Below are positions 13,829 through 24,376 of a stretch of DNA of 64,000 nucleotides, piece after piece (position 1 is the stretch's first letter; each line of letters opens with the position of its first letter). The stretch lies in the NCBI GenBank assembly GCA_001692895.1, contig KV748191.1, forward strand, positions 558,001 through 622,000, given 5' to 3'. The notes under the pieces were generated by a model. The model was not told the origin of the DNA. It saw only the letters and a program-made list of their open reading frames with translations, and did no database searches. A program made the position numbers and the translations under genes. Source of the DNA: Cenococcum geophilum 1.58. Its lineage: Eukaryota; Ascomycota; Dothideomycetes; Gloniales; Gloniaceae.

Positions 13829-14176
13829 GATGACTTTAAGTATTAGAGATTGATGGTGGAGATGGAGGTTGGCGAGATGTGGTGTCGGTGCGCGTTAAGC
13901 TTGAGCTCTGCTTCCAAATCTCTGCCAAGCCCATTTGGCGTATGCATTACAGTAATCCTTTTAATGCTTGGCACAAAAAGTTCCCGTTTCCCGCCAAAAC
14001 AACGTTGACGATTTTAAACACAATGCTTTAAGTTAGCCTTTATACTTAATAACTTTATAACTATACCCTCTATTAAAATAACTATAAAATATAAAATATA
14101 AAGCTTAATAAGCTAGATCTAATAATGCTATTCCCACTAAAATCCGACCGTGAATAGTGGAAATATTATGGTTAAA

Positions 14177-14303
14177 TGTCAGGTGACGAAGTCACCTCGC
14201 CTATATGTATTGTTCCGCACAGCCGTGTCTGGCATCAAGCCAGTCACTCGTTTACCTTTTGTAGGTTTGTGTGGCTGAGTGGTGCGGAGCTTATCACCTC
14301 ACA
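14177..14303. mobile_element. MITE, TGTMAGGTGA family (copy 1)
   Basis: A 127-bp element. Its left end TGTCAGGTGACGAAG is matched in inverse by the right end ...GCTTATCACCTCACA. Its first ~100 bp are closely similar to the reverse complement of the element at 15551-15724. Confidence 0.6.
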
Positions 14304-14369
14304 TTAAAGGTTATAAAAATCATCTGAATACTCACCCGTATACATATCTACCTACCTACTACCGCCTTA

Positions 14370-14509
14370 TCCCTTAACCCGTCAAAATGGGTCGTACGGT
14401 TATCGATAAGGGCTAGCCAATTGGATCAATTAGATCAAGGCCTCGCGCCAAACAATACGTAATGTTCGTGCACGGACCTTCCTCACTTCGGTCCTGACGG
14501 GTTAAGGGA
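14370..14509. mobile_element. MITE, TCCCTTAACMCGT family (copy 1, short)
   Basis: A 140-bp element with inverted ends TCCCTTAACCCGTCA, flanked by TA (14368-14369 and 14510-14511). Internal blocks (gttatcgataagggc, and gttcgtgcacggaccttc near the right end) recur in the 312-bp element at 35183-35494. Confidence 0.7.
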
Positions 14510-14916
14510 TATATTCTTATTAATATAGGTACTTATTTAACTTATTTCTAGATGATATATTTTCTTATTAAAAGATTGTCAGGTGTCAGGTTGTAAGAGG
14601 CCAGTAAGGCTTCCGACTGGATGGATATCTATCGACAGCATCGAATGAGAGTCGCAGGTGGGTCGAAGGTGGACCTCTTCTATTTAGAGACTAATCGCTG
14701 GTTCTTCTTTAGAGGAGAACCAGCTTCTCTAATGATCCTTCTGAGACGCTAGTAAAATGTAAGGCATATTGCCCAGGTGTACGGTAGGGAGCAGGCAAGC
14801 CGAGCATGAGTCACAGGAGAGTCGATGAGGACGGTAAAGAGTAGGTATAGCAATACCCTAGTACAGAGACGAATCGATAAGGAGGACATGAGGGCTGCAA
14901 GCCCGAGGAGCTTATA

Positions 14917-15145
14917 CTATGGTATCAGGCCGAAATATTGTTAGTGCCACACTAACCGGGGGTTACCACGCTAACCAGACAAAGCAGGAAACCAATGATT
15001 ATTAGGCTTTAGCACAATATAAAAGTACTGGTGCTTATTATAGAATGCTGAAACCTGATAATTACCCATTTCCCTTGCTTTGCCTGGTTAGTGTGTTGAC
15101 CTCTGCTTAGCGTGGCACTAACAATATTTCGGCCTGATACCATAG
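14917..15145. mobile_element. MITE, CTRTGGTATCAGGCC family (copy 2)
   Basis: A 229-bp element with inverted repeats of about 34 bp beginning CTATGGTATCAGGCCGAAAT and running into TGTTAGTGCCAC, flanked by TA duplications (14915-14916, 15146-15147). No ORF. The ends match the 11.2 kb copy. Confidence 0.8.
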
Positions 15146-15550
15146 TAAGGAGGTGCCAAGAGCTCCGGGCGCGCACCCGAGTAAGGGTTAAAATAACCCT
15201 TACATAAACCTTTCGCCCCTTGTCTGTCTGACCATGTCTCCTCTGGGACATTAGTGAAACCTTATCTGTCTGACTATGTCTCGTCTGATATGTTCTATGA
15301 CCGGGGTCCACGACCTGTTAGTGACCTGCATCAGCCTTATGTATTTTTCTACGCAGCGTTCTAGCAGGTATACCAGATACTCGCTTACCCTTTTGGTATG
15401 TAGGGCTAACCGAGTGGCGTAGAGCTTGCATCTTATAACTTATTAAGGGATATTCTACTTGGTAGTATATAGAGAGAATAGTTTATTAAGAGAGAAATTT
15501 TATAAGAAATAGACAGCCTTAGAGTAGCTTTATGGCTACGGGTAAGTATT

Positions 15551-15724
15551 TGTCAGGTGGCGTGTCACCGAGCCTATATATTGTTCTGCACAGCGTACCT
15601 GGCAGGTGTTGTGACGTGACACCAGCCATCGCACAAACCTGCAAAAGGTAAGCGAATGACTAGCAAGTTGCCAGGCACGGCTGTGCGGAACAATATATAA
15701 GCGAGGTGACTCTGTCACCTGACA
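15551..15724. mobile_element. MITE, TGTMAGGTGA family (copy 2)
   Basis: A 174-bp element with long imperfect terminal inverted repeats of about 55 bp (TGTCAGGTGRC...TATATATTGTTCYGCACAGC). It can fold into a near-complete hairpin. No clear target duplication. Confidence 0.75.
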
Positions 15725-15726
15725 GG

Positions 15727-16004
15727 TGTGCCAGATACGACGGGCATGAACAAATAAGTCGTGGCACACTTTTTTTTGACCCATGTGAAGAACAACTGAG
15801 GTTTAACAACCACACTTTGAATAAAATCATTTAAATTTTCGTATATAAAGCCCGTTAATAACTTTATACTTAGCATAAATATTTTAAAATCCTATCTCTT
15901 ACCAGCTTTGTAGAATTTTACTTTAAAGAAACTGCTTAGTAAGAAAGTGTGTCACGACTTATTTGTCTGTGCCTGCCGAGTGGCGTAGAGCTTGTCACCT
16001 TACA
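15727..16004. mobile_element. Candidate MITE, TGTMAGGTGA family (copy 3)
   Basis: Inverted arms around ACAAATAAGTCGTGRCACACTT (15750-15772 and the reverse complement at 15944-15967) enclose an AT-rich core. The right end ...GAGCTTGTCACCTTACA resembles the right end of copy 1. A further half-copy of that end is seen near 15415-15440. The left border, which abuts copy 2, is uncertain. Confidence 0.45.
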
Positions 16005-16011
16005 GTATTTA

Positions 16012-16234
16012 CAGTTCCAGTGTCCCCCCACTCCTGTGTGCGCGCGCAGCACAGCAATTTCGGTAATTGCTAGCCAAGTGCACCATCCGGCGTAGATACT
16101 GTGCGCTCGCAAAAAAGGCAAAGTCTTGAATTTTTTAAGCTTAATTAGAAGAGTTAAACTTGAAATTCTCTAGCGCAATATAAAGCGAAATTGCTGTGTG
16201 ATGCGCGCGCACACAGGGGGGGACACTGGAACTG
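16012..16234. mobile_element. MITE with 50-bp TIRs and TTA duplication
   Basis: A 223-bp element. The left end CAGTTCCAGTGTCCCCCC, continuing through CTGTGTGCGCGCGC to ACAGCAATTTCG, is repeated in inverse at the right end with a few mismatches. It is flanked by TTA on both sides, which fits a PIF/Harbinger-type 3-bp duplication. Confidence 0.75.
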
Positions 16235-17096
16235 TTACAGGCTGTAAGTAATTTTTACAACTTTTTAACCTATAATATCTCTACTATCTACGGTTAATTT
16301 AAAACACTATATTTAACATTGTTTTAGCCGGAAAACGGGAACTTTATACGCTAAGCATTAAAAGGATTAACGCATACGCCAAATCAAACTCACGAATCAC
16401 GAATCACGAGCCCTAAGTCCGCTGCGCGCTGACGACTTAACTTCACAGAAATCTCCTCGACCTGTTCACCTCTCCCGCCACCTTTCAGTTACTCTGATCC
16501 CTTCCTATATCATCTCGCTAAAGCCGACAAAGGAACTGCGGGAATTGGCAGAGTGCAGGCAACTGCCTTTTGAGATTTTAGGACTCACCGCGCACACTAG
16601 TCACTTCACCCTATACACCACCCATTGCGCTCACCCATCCTTCCTGATGCAAACACTCCCTTTTTATTGTTAGATTTGATAGGAAGGATCTACTGTCTAG
16701 GTACATAAATATCAATACACGAGGCATACCGTTACGTCACCCCGCTACGCTGTACAGATCAGATAGCGCAGCGCAGCTCCTGGCAAAGGTGGTTATGCAG
16801 AGATACAGACGGAAGGCAGGAGAGCTACTGAATTCAAATCTAACGTGGGCACCCAATGGGTGTGCCATCACGGATCAAGGGTAAGTGAGGCTTGTCTGAA
16901 AAATCTATCCCGCTGGTGTTGACTTGAATCATGCATGGCTGAAACGTTACTCTCTTTTTACAGTCCATCTTAACCTTTATAAACTCGACGTATATCCCTC
17001 GCCATATTTCACTTCTCGCCACTTCATTAAACTGGTCACATCTCCCTCCTCCTCAGAATTTTCTTCACAATCCACCTTCGGGAAGATTAAAGCAAC

Positions 17097-20000
17097 ATGA
17101 CGGGGTTAAAGAGACACGCTGCGTCTGATTTTTTCTCAGATGCAGGCGAGAAAAAGGCAAGGCCTAATGATAGCCCTCGAGACGGGTCGGATAAGGTGAG
17201 AGACATCGCTCTACATTCAGACGACAGATGTTACTTCCCTCTTGGACTCTTCGCCTCGAGAATAACTCCACGGACGCCTCCATCTGTGTTCGTCTTGAAG
17301 CACTACAGATATATTCCTATACATAATGGTGTCAACTACGTCCTACTCGATCATTGCGGTCGAATATTCTGTGGATTGCCTTCTCGTTCCATCTTCACTT
17401 ATAATCAGAAATCAATGATCTAGGCCACACCTTGAAAATTTTCCCTAGTAAATCCGACGTTCTATGAAGGCTAACATAAATCTTATGTAGTACATTTCTC
17501 CCCAAAGCCCATCAAGAGACCCAAAAGAAGCTCAACCACGCAAGAAATCACTATCGGCGAACCCAGATGGACCAGAAAGATATACCAAGAATTATGGTCG
17601 TAGAGAGTCCATGGACCGAAGTACACTGCACCGACCGTCACCTGGAGGCACTAGGAATCGGTTGAGCAGCCCTCAAACAACCAAGGCCCTAGGCTCTTCG
17701 GACATGCTACCACCCAAGCCTAGACAATCGCTCCGTCGTGGTAGTATCGAGGGCAGAAGTCCTAAAAGTTTACCTTCTCCTACGCCATTAACCGCAGAAA
17801 GCCTTTCATCAGCTGTAGTACCATCCACTGGTAATGGAGGCTCGGCTCCACAAAGAGTTGCACCGGTTGCACCAATGATGCGAACTACTACACCATTAGC
17901 TCCTTCGTCAACAGGACCGACCACTGAAAACGTAGTGGTTGACCTAATGAAGGAGTTCATGCTTACCACAACGGATGCTACGTCTGCTAAGGTCGAGAGA
18001 GACCGTGCTAAAATGCTAGTTGATCAGGCAGATCTTGAGATTCAAAATTCGGCAAAATGGTTTCGTAATTTTGCATCGATCAAAGAACAAAAAGAGAATA
18101 ACAAAGCAGAAGCCGAAAAAATCTTCAAAGATCGAGATGAGGAGTATCAGAAAGCTAGGGTCGCTCAAGATGCGGCGACCGTCGCTATGGCTTTAGCTGT
18201 CGTCGCAAGCGCTGGCACTGCAGCCCCTGCTAATGACAAGGTGCACGCTGAACTGAGAGCTCTCAAGGAACAGTTTCAACGAAGAGAGGCAGAATATAAA
18301 GTCCTCCAAAAGTTAACTGTCAGTCATACAGAGCAGCTCGCATCGCTGCAGAAGGAACAGAGATGCCTTGGAGCTGAGCATAGTCATTTCAAACAGAAGT
18401 TCGATGCCATCAAAGATGACCAGGACAAGTTGTGGCGCACGCAGAGCGAGGAAATCGCCCGCGAAAGAAGGTTAGAGGGTGATCATGACAAAAATCATGA
18501 ACGGCTAAGAGTATTGGAAAAGGATCTTGACTCTCTCGATAAGGATACTAAAGCACTGAAGAAGAGCAGTAAAGAATGGAAACCCGACATAAAAGCCGTT
18601 GAATCGGTCGTAAATAACATACAAGCCGATTTGCGTAAGCTTAAGTCTAAAGAACTGCAGGAACAGTTTGATATGGTCAAGAAAACAACAAAAGAGGATA
18701 TTCAGAAGGCTAGGTCCGAGATTGAGACTAGCATTGCAACAATCACAACTGGTCGCGCGAACTTGGAACAAAGGATCGATGGCCACGACGTAAAGTTGGA
18801 GGAGTTAGAAAAAGGCGTGTATACAGGCGAAGGAAAGATGTGCATACGTGATCAAGTTGCACACTACCAAAAAGTCGTTGAGATAAATGGGGATGCAGTC
18901 GAGCAACTAAAGGACAGATTGAACGAGGAGAATGAGCATATTATGGGTCGTCTCGATCTCCTTGAAAAGGAGCGGGGGGCAGTGGAAAATCTTCGAGAAA
19001 ATCTAGGGCAAGTTGAGAAGCGTCTTGAGTTAATGGAAAACCGAGCACGAAATATCACAACGACCTCGGTACCGAATAGTGCTTCTAGCGGTACTAGCGG
19101 TGGCAGTGGTAGCAGCGGTGAACAACTTAAAGCGCAAGTTGAAGCTCTTGCAGTGGAAGTTCGCGAAGTAAAGTCAGAAATTGTGGGATTACAGTCGGAT
19201 CAGACGACTTTCGAGGAACAAATCCTTCCCCATTGGGATGGAGACATGACCAACATTGTTTCTAATGTTGAGGCCAACAAGACTGAGATGCTCCAAATGT
19301 TGAAAACTCTCGAGGATAGAATCTCCGAACATGGGAAGCAAATAGCAAACCTGAACTCGCGACCACAGTCTCTCCCCGTCAACCAAGCGGTGGCAACTCA
19401 AAACCAGCAAAGGATTCAACCGCCACCATCCTCCTACGGTCCTACATCACCAAGCTTTGCAGTTTCCTCTCAGCCAGTTCAAAATGGCATCACCTCGCCT
19501 CCCCCACAAGTTCACGACTTCTCGCATCAACTGCTAGCGCAGCTGAATCCCCTCCGCATAGAGCTGAGCAACCTTCAAGGTCGAATCAACAACCTCGATG
19601 GCCGTAGTCAGGCATCGTACAATGATCTTGCTGGGCGCCAAAACAATTGTATTCAAGCCATCCAAAGCTTGGAAAATCGCTACGACAACCTCACAACCGA
19701 AGAGCTTACCCGCAATATGGTGAACCAGATGCAAACCATGTATCCGCATGCAAGCAACGTCCAGGCGGAAATCGAGTTCATGCGCCGCCAGCATAGCACG
19801 GTTGACGCAAGACTTACGGATATTGAGAACAACTGGAGTTCAGTATCTGGGATAGTGGCTCGGGTGGGCTACATAAACTCGAAGTTTGACAGCGTCGTTG
19901 GTGAGGTCGCAAACCTATCCCAGCGCGTCAAAATTCTCGATGACAGCCGTGAGAGATGGGACGAGGGCGCGGGGAAAGCCTTGGAAGTCAAGGTCGAGTT

Positions 20001-20280
20001 GGAAAAGTTCCAAGACAGCATTAATATCAACGCAGCGGCGAAGCTGAGTGCTGAAGCAGCGACCGAAGCAGCAAACGAAGAGCTAGTCCGCTTGGTGACT
20101 GAAACAACACAGAAACTGACAACCGAGGTGGGCAATTTGAACGAAAAGACTCTGAGGCTAGTGAAGCAAGTGGACGGGCAGCAGGACGCAGTCTCGATCC
20201 TTCAGGCAGCCGTGGAGACGGTTAACGAGAGTCTGCCCACACCTGCGAGTATTCCGCCTTGGGACATGAAGGTAGATTAA
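17097..20280 (+). CDS. Long coiled-coil protein of unknown function
   Basis: Predicted exons 17097-17195 and 17491-20280, joined by an unusually long 295-nt GT-AG intron, give 962 aa. The upstream ATG is preferred over 17611 because the frame is open from the TAG acceptor at 17490 and the joined N-terminus is Ser/Pro/Lys-rich throughout. Residues ~1-150 are low complexity. From ~170 to ~560 the protein is almost continuous heptad-type coiled coil (LKEQFQRREAEYKVLQK..., LEKDLDSLDKDTKALKK...). A Gly/Ser linker at ~565 and a Pro/Gln-rich linker at ~670-710 separate further coiled coils up to the C-terminus. No catalytic motif is visible; similarity to SMC/myosin tails is compositional only. A scaffold or cytoskeletal role is possible but unproven. 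An additional small exon inside the long intron cannot be excluded. Confidence 0.7.
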
Positions 20281-20837
20281 TTGAGAGGTATAGGATGGGG
20301 TTTCTTTTTTCTCGGAGGTTGGAGCTCCTTTGCGTATGGATTATCTCTTAAAACTCAACGAGCATTGGTTTTTGGAAGTTCTTTGGGGCGGTAAACTGCT
20401 TTTCCAAGCCGGGCATGGCTTAGCACTGGTTGGCATTTGTTTTGGCTCTCTTCACATATACCCTTATCCCCCTTTTCCATGCTGTATTATATGCGTACAT
20501 AGCACCGTGGGCAGTCATGGATTTCGGAGTATCTAGTACATAGGCTCTTGCTTGGGTGGTTCGGTGGGCAATACAATCATCGGGAGTTTTGCTGCTAGAA
20601 ATGCTAATATTGAGCACCCTTGCGTCTTGTAACGTGACCCAGCGCAGCCTACTCTGCCCCTCTTCCACGCCGCCTTGAATATCATGTCGCGTCCGCCAAG
20701 CATCCCGGAGCTAACGCACCCACGCTAATTAACGCCGTGCGCGAAAATCTCCCTATCCAATCCCGCGAAACGCCCTCGCACAGCTCAAAGCTTCGCACAA
20801 CTCGAAGCTCAACACCACCACCGATTCCACCACAAAA
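20281..20837. other. Intergenic spacer
   Basis: 3' flank of the coiled-coil gene and promoter of the Pop8-like gene. Nothing further recognised. Confidence 0.5.
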
Positions 20838-21368
20838 ATGTCCTCCGCAGCCCCCGCAGCCCCCGCAGCCTCAGCCACAGCTCCACCGTCGCACCCTCCC
20901 ATGCCCAGCGCGTCCAACAAACGCAAGCGCGACCAGAAACCCCACATCCTACTCCAGCAAACCCTCCGCAAGCCGCAGTGGTCCTACCTGCACCTACGCC
21001 TTGTCTCCTCCTCCTCCTCCTCCACCACCGCACCCTCTACCGCCCCCTCCGCCCCCACCCCCTCCGCTGCTTCAACAAACCCACCGCACACCCCCTGGGC
21101 TCGGGACGCTGTGCCAGGCGCAGACATCGACGCCCTAACAGCCCGCGCGCTGCTCCTGGCGCCGCTGGCGCAGTTCCTGGGGCACACGGGCGCGGCGGTG
21201 GCGGTGGATGTGCTGAGAGTGTCCGGGAGGGACGTGTGGGTGCGGGTGCCGCGGGGGGACGGGGCCGTAGTGGTGGGCGCGGTGAGTGGGTGGGTTGGGC
21301 GCGGGGAGGGGAAGGAGGAGAGGGTGGCGTGGAGGGTTGTGGGGAGGGGGGAGTGGTTGGGGGGTTGA
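20838..21368 (+). CDS. RNase P/MRP subunit, Pop8-like
   Basis: Single exon, 176 aa. After an Ala/Pro/Ser-rich, basic N-terminus (NKRKRDQK at ~27) the sequence LRKPQWSYLHLRL, then IDALTARALLLAPLAQFLGHTGAAVAVDVLRVSGRDVWVRVPRGDG in outline, matches the Pop8-like domain of fungal RNase P and RNase MRP. These ribonucleoproteins process tRNA 5' ends and pre-rRNA in the nucleus/nucleolus. A Ser/Thr/Pro-rich insert (~58-85) interrupts the domain. A perfect GTGAGT donor at ~21281 raises the possibility of a spliced C-terminus, but the unspliced ending (WRVVGRGEWLGG) also looks natural. The coding strand switches from C-rich to extremely G-rich half way. Confidence 0.7.
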   Translation: MSSAAPAAPAASATAPPSHPPMPSASNKRKRDQKPHILLQQTLRKPQWSYLHLRLVSSSSSSTTAPSTAPSAPTPSAASTNPPHTPWARDAVPGADIDALTARALLLAPLAQFLGHTGAAVAVDVLRVSGRDVWVRVPRGDGAVVVGAVSGWVGRGEGKEERVAWRVVGRGEWLGG

Positions 21369-21843
21369 CGGGTGGAGGGGATGGGGAGGGGCTGTTTGGG
21401 TGATTGGGGAGGATGAGGGAAGAGGTGGAGGGGTTATGGAGGTATATGTGGGTTTGGGTGGGAGCCATGGGCGCGTGGTTGTGGGAGGTTTGGCTGGTTG
21501 GCGCTTTGGGAGGTTGGCGAGATATTGTCGACGGTGGATGCGGACTCAGGAGCAGCACTTAAAGCACTTATACTACGGCCGAACACAGGCACTTCCGGTT
21601 AACTCTCAAGACACCACAAACATCTAGGAATATACGAGCTCTCGAACAGCCTGGCAGCTAGCTCATAGGGGCGATCGGGTTTAGCCCAAACAAGCCAGCA
21701 CTGCGGCTCAAGTCATTGGGAACAGCGGCACGATTATCTCTGAACCGGATATCAAATCAGAAGCTTTTCCCAAAATATTCAATTGGCAACCAAAAGCGAT
21801 TTAACGCAAGAAGCAACCAAGCCCCACGACCTAACCGGTCAAC
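21369..21843. other. Convergent intergenic spacer
   Basis: Separates the 3' ends of the Pop8-like and GABA transaminase genes. The first ~170 bases are strongly G-rich. Confidence 0.5.
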
Positions 21844-23575
21844 TCAAGACTTGAAGATCTTCTCCAAACTCTCGAGCAGGATATCCGCTATAATTTTATC
21901 ACGTTAGCTCATGTATCGCCCAGCCAACCTGACCTACTTCAAAGGGAAGATCAACTCACCGTGGTGTTTCTGGAAAATAAGCATCGGCCGCAACCTCACC
22001 GCCGTCTCGCCACAGCCTCCAATATTAACACCGACCGTCTTCGCCTTCTTGAGCACTTCGTCTCTCCTCGGGCTATTCCACGCGAGGAACGTGCCCTGGC
22101 CCTTACCCCTGAGATCCTTAATCTCATTCGGATACCGCTGTGCCAGCCGCTCCAGCCCGCCATACAAGTAGTCGCCCACCGCCGCCGTATTCTCGACCAG
22201 ACCCAGCCGCTCGATCTCGCGGATGATGGCGCGGAACAGCAGCGCGCGCGCCGGGTCGCCCATCCACGTGTTGAACTGGCGGTACGGCTTGTTGGGCATG
22301 AGGTCGCTGTTGCCAAAGTAGTAACCCGCCGTCTGGGCCTTCTTGCTGAACGTGACCATGTCCGGCGGGTCCGCGAGGCCCCAGTGCTCGTGCGCCCAGA
22401 ACTTGCCCGTGGAGCCGACGCCCGTCTGCACCTCGTCGACGATGAACAGGATGTTGTGCTTGCGCGTCAGCTCGCGCAAGCCCTTGAAGAAGGCGGGCGA
22501 GGCGTGGTTGTCGCCGCCTTCGGACTGGATGGGCTCGATGACGATGGCGGTGGGGGGGAGAGGCCATTCTTTGATCAGGCGCTCCGTCTCTTCGAGGCAG
22601 CGCTTCTCTTCGGCGGCGTTCTCGGCGGCGTATTGGTCTAGGGGGTATTTACAGGCGGGGAAAGGCGCTTGCGGCCAGTTAAAGGCTGGGATGTCGAGTT
22701 TGTGGATTGGCTTGCTGCGCGTGGTGCTCAAACTGCCCAGCAGGCGGCCGTGGAACGCCGACTTGAATGAGAGGATGGAGAGGTCAGGCGCACCGGGAGG
22801 CTCGTTCTTCATTGCAGATGAGATTTCGTCGCTTGAGAAGTCGACGTTTGCGCCGCCGCGCTGCTGCTGTCTCTTCCAGATGAACGCTGCTTTGTATGCG
22901 AGCTCGTTGGCGTCTGAGCCGGATTGGCCAGTGAAGACCTGGTTTAGACCCTTGGGCGCCACCTTCAGTATACCGGTCTCGAGGATTTCTGCCCAATCGT
23001 GTGGAGGGAAGTTTCCGAGTGCAGGACGGTTGATAATAGCGCTGGCCATCTCGGGAGAGGTGGCAGCTTGGAGGAGGCTTGGGTTGTTGTATCCGACTGG
23101 AATGGAGGCGATTTGAGCATATCTAATGAGGAATTAGACAGGATAATCTCAACAGATCAATATCGCCCTTACACATCTAGCAGCACGTTGCCGTCCAGAT
23201 CTGCAATACTAGAGTCAAGTTCAGCCAAAATGCTAACTCAATTGGAGTTGGCGTTGAGGCGTACTAGTTTCCAAGGCTTTTTTGATAGTTGGTCATCATA
23301 TTCAGACTGCGAGTCTCAAACACTTTGCTTAGCTTGTCAGTGGCCTCAAGATTCTTCGGCCCAGGTATTGCCGTCTTTACAGTGGGTCCGCTGGGCTCGC
23401 CAGGGAAGAAAGGCTGCTCCAATGCATCGGAGACAGTCGCTGTTGCTGCTGCGGAGGCCATATGTCTGTAAAGCGCTGTCGTAATCGCAGGAATGGCGAT
23501 TCTGGAGCTTGGTCGAGCAATTGAGCGAGACATGCATGGCCGGACGCGGCTTGCGGTGCGGAGGAATGATGCCAT
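21844..23575 (-). CDS. 4-aminobutyrate aminotransferase (GABA transaminase), mitochondrial
   Basis: Four exons: 23265-23575, 23173-23208 (36 nt), 21960-23122 and 21844-21887. The introns are 56, 50 and 72 nt; the product is 517 aa, near the family's usual length plus a leader. The Arg/Ser-rich, acid-free N-terminus fits a mitochondrial presequence. Class-III PLP aminotransferase features: FTGQSGSDANELAYKAA, IVIEPIQSEGGD, the cofactor-aspartate motif FIVDEVQTGVG, and the PLP-lysine region VTFSKKAQTAGYY. The last exon restores the conserved end LLESLEKIFKS. The enzyme converts GABA and 2-oxoglutarate to succinate semialdehyde and glutamate in the GABA shunt and supports growth on GABA or beta-alanine. 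This is the ortholog type of Aspergillus gatA and yeast UGA1. An internal Met at ~39 could serve as an alternative start without the leader. Confidence 0.93.
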
Positions 23576-24376
23576 GGCGAAATCGAAGCTTGAAGTTGAT
23601 ATAGAAGGTGGTCAGACTTTATGCGCGCGACCCGTCTGCAGCAGCAGGCGGGCAACGAATGAAGGTGGTGAGAATTGAGTGAGGAGGGATTGGAGAATAG
23701 GCTTAGAGGGGTTGGGATGACAGGATTGAAAGGTATTCTCAGACAAGGTTGAGCGGTGACAGTGAGGGGCAAGCAGTGCCCTTAAGGTTTGGCCATTGGT
23801 GACGATGTTTATCGATATCCCCGGTGTTAAGCAGGGCAGTGAGGGGTCCGTGGGGAGGGCCACGGGCACAAGGCCGATGCTAGCTCACAACAAGTCAGTC
23901 GATGCGAGATGTCTGACTAGTATTCCAACACCACGAGGATCATCTGAGGAATGCTGTAGAAACCCAGAACTAGAACTTCATTTCTACACCTCCCCGTCAG
24001 TCACCAACTGTCCGTTTCCACACAAATACTCCTGCATACAAGCTTGACTATTAGAATTCACCCTAGACAGCCACCCCAAAACTAACACGACGCGAAAATG
24101 GCTGTCATAAGTAATAATACATCCCGAGAAATTTCCCTCTAACGACCCCTACTACTCGCTCGTGCCGGGCCGCTGAGATGCATGTAAAATAAATCGAAGG
24201 TCCTGAAGATATACTCCCAAGTACCGCGCACGGCGCCCTTCCGCCGATAGATCCAATGCTAACCCAACCATGCAGAATCTGCGCCCTTTGCCGCCAGGTC
24301 TTATTTTTGAGACTACTCCACAATTGAGGAGAAACAAAGAGACAGGAAAACAAACCAAAAGTTTTATTCTTCCCCG
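23576..24376. other. Intergenic region
   Basis: Upstream of the GABA transaminase gene and downstream of SET2. No gene or repeat recognised. Confidence 0.5.

Larger units (their letters stand above)
13829..17096. other. 3.3 kb intergenic region packed with miniature elements
   Basis: Starts with AT-rich sequence (14030-14130), then at least five inverted-repeat elements between 14177 and 16234 (listed separately). The stretch 16235-17096 contains no gene and forms the upstream flank of the coiled-coil gene. Confidence 0.6.
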
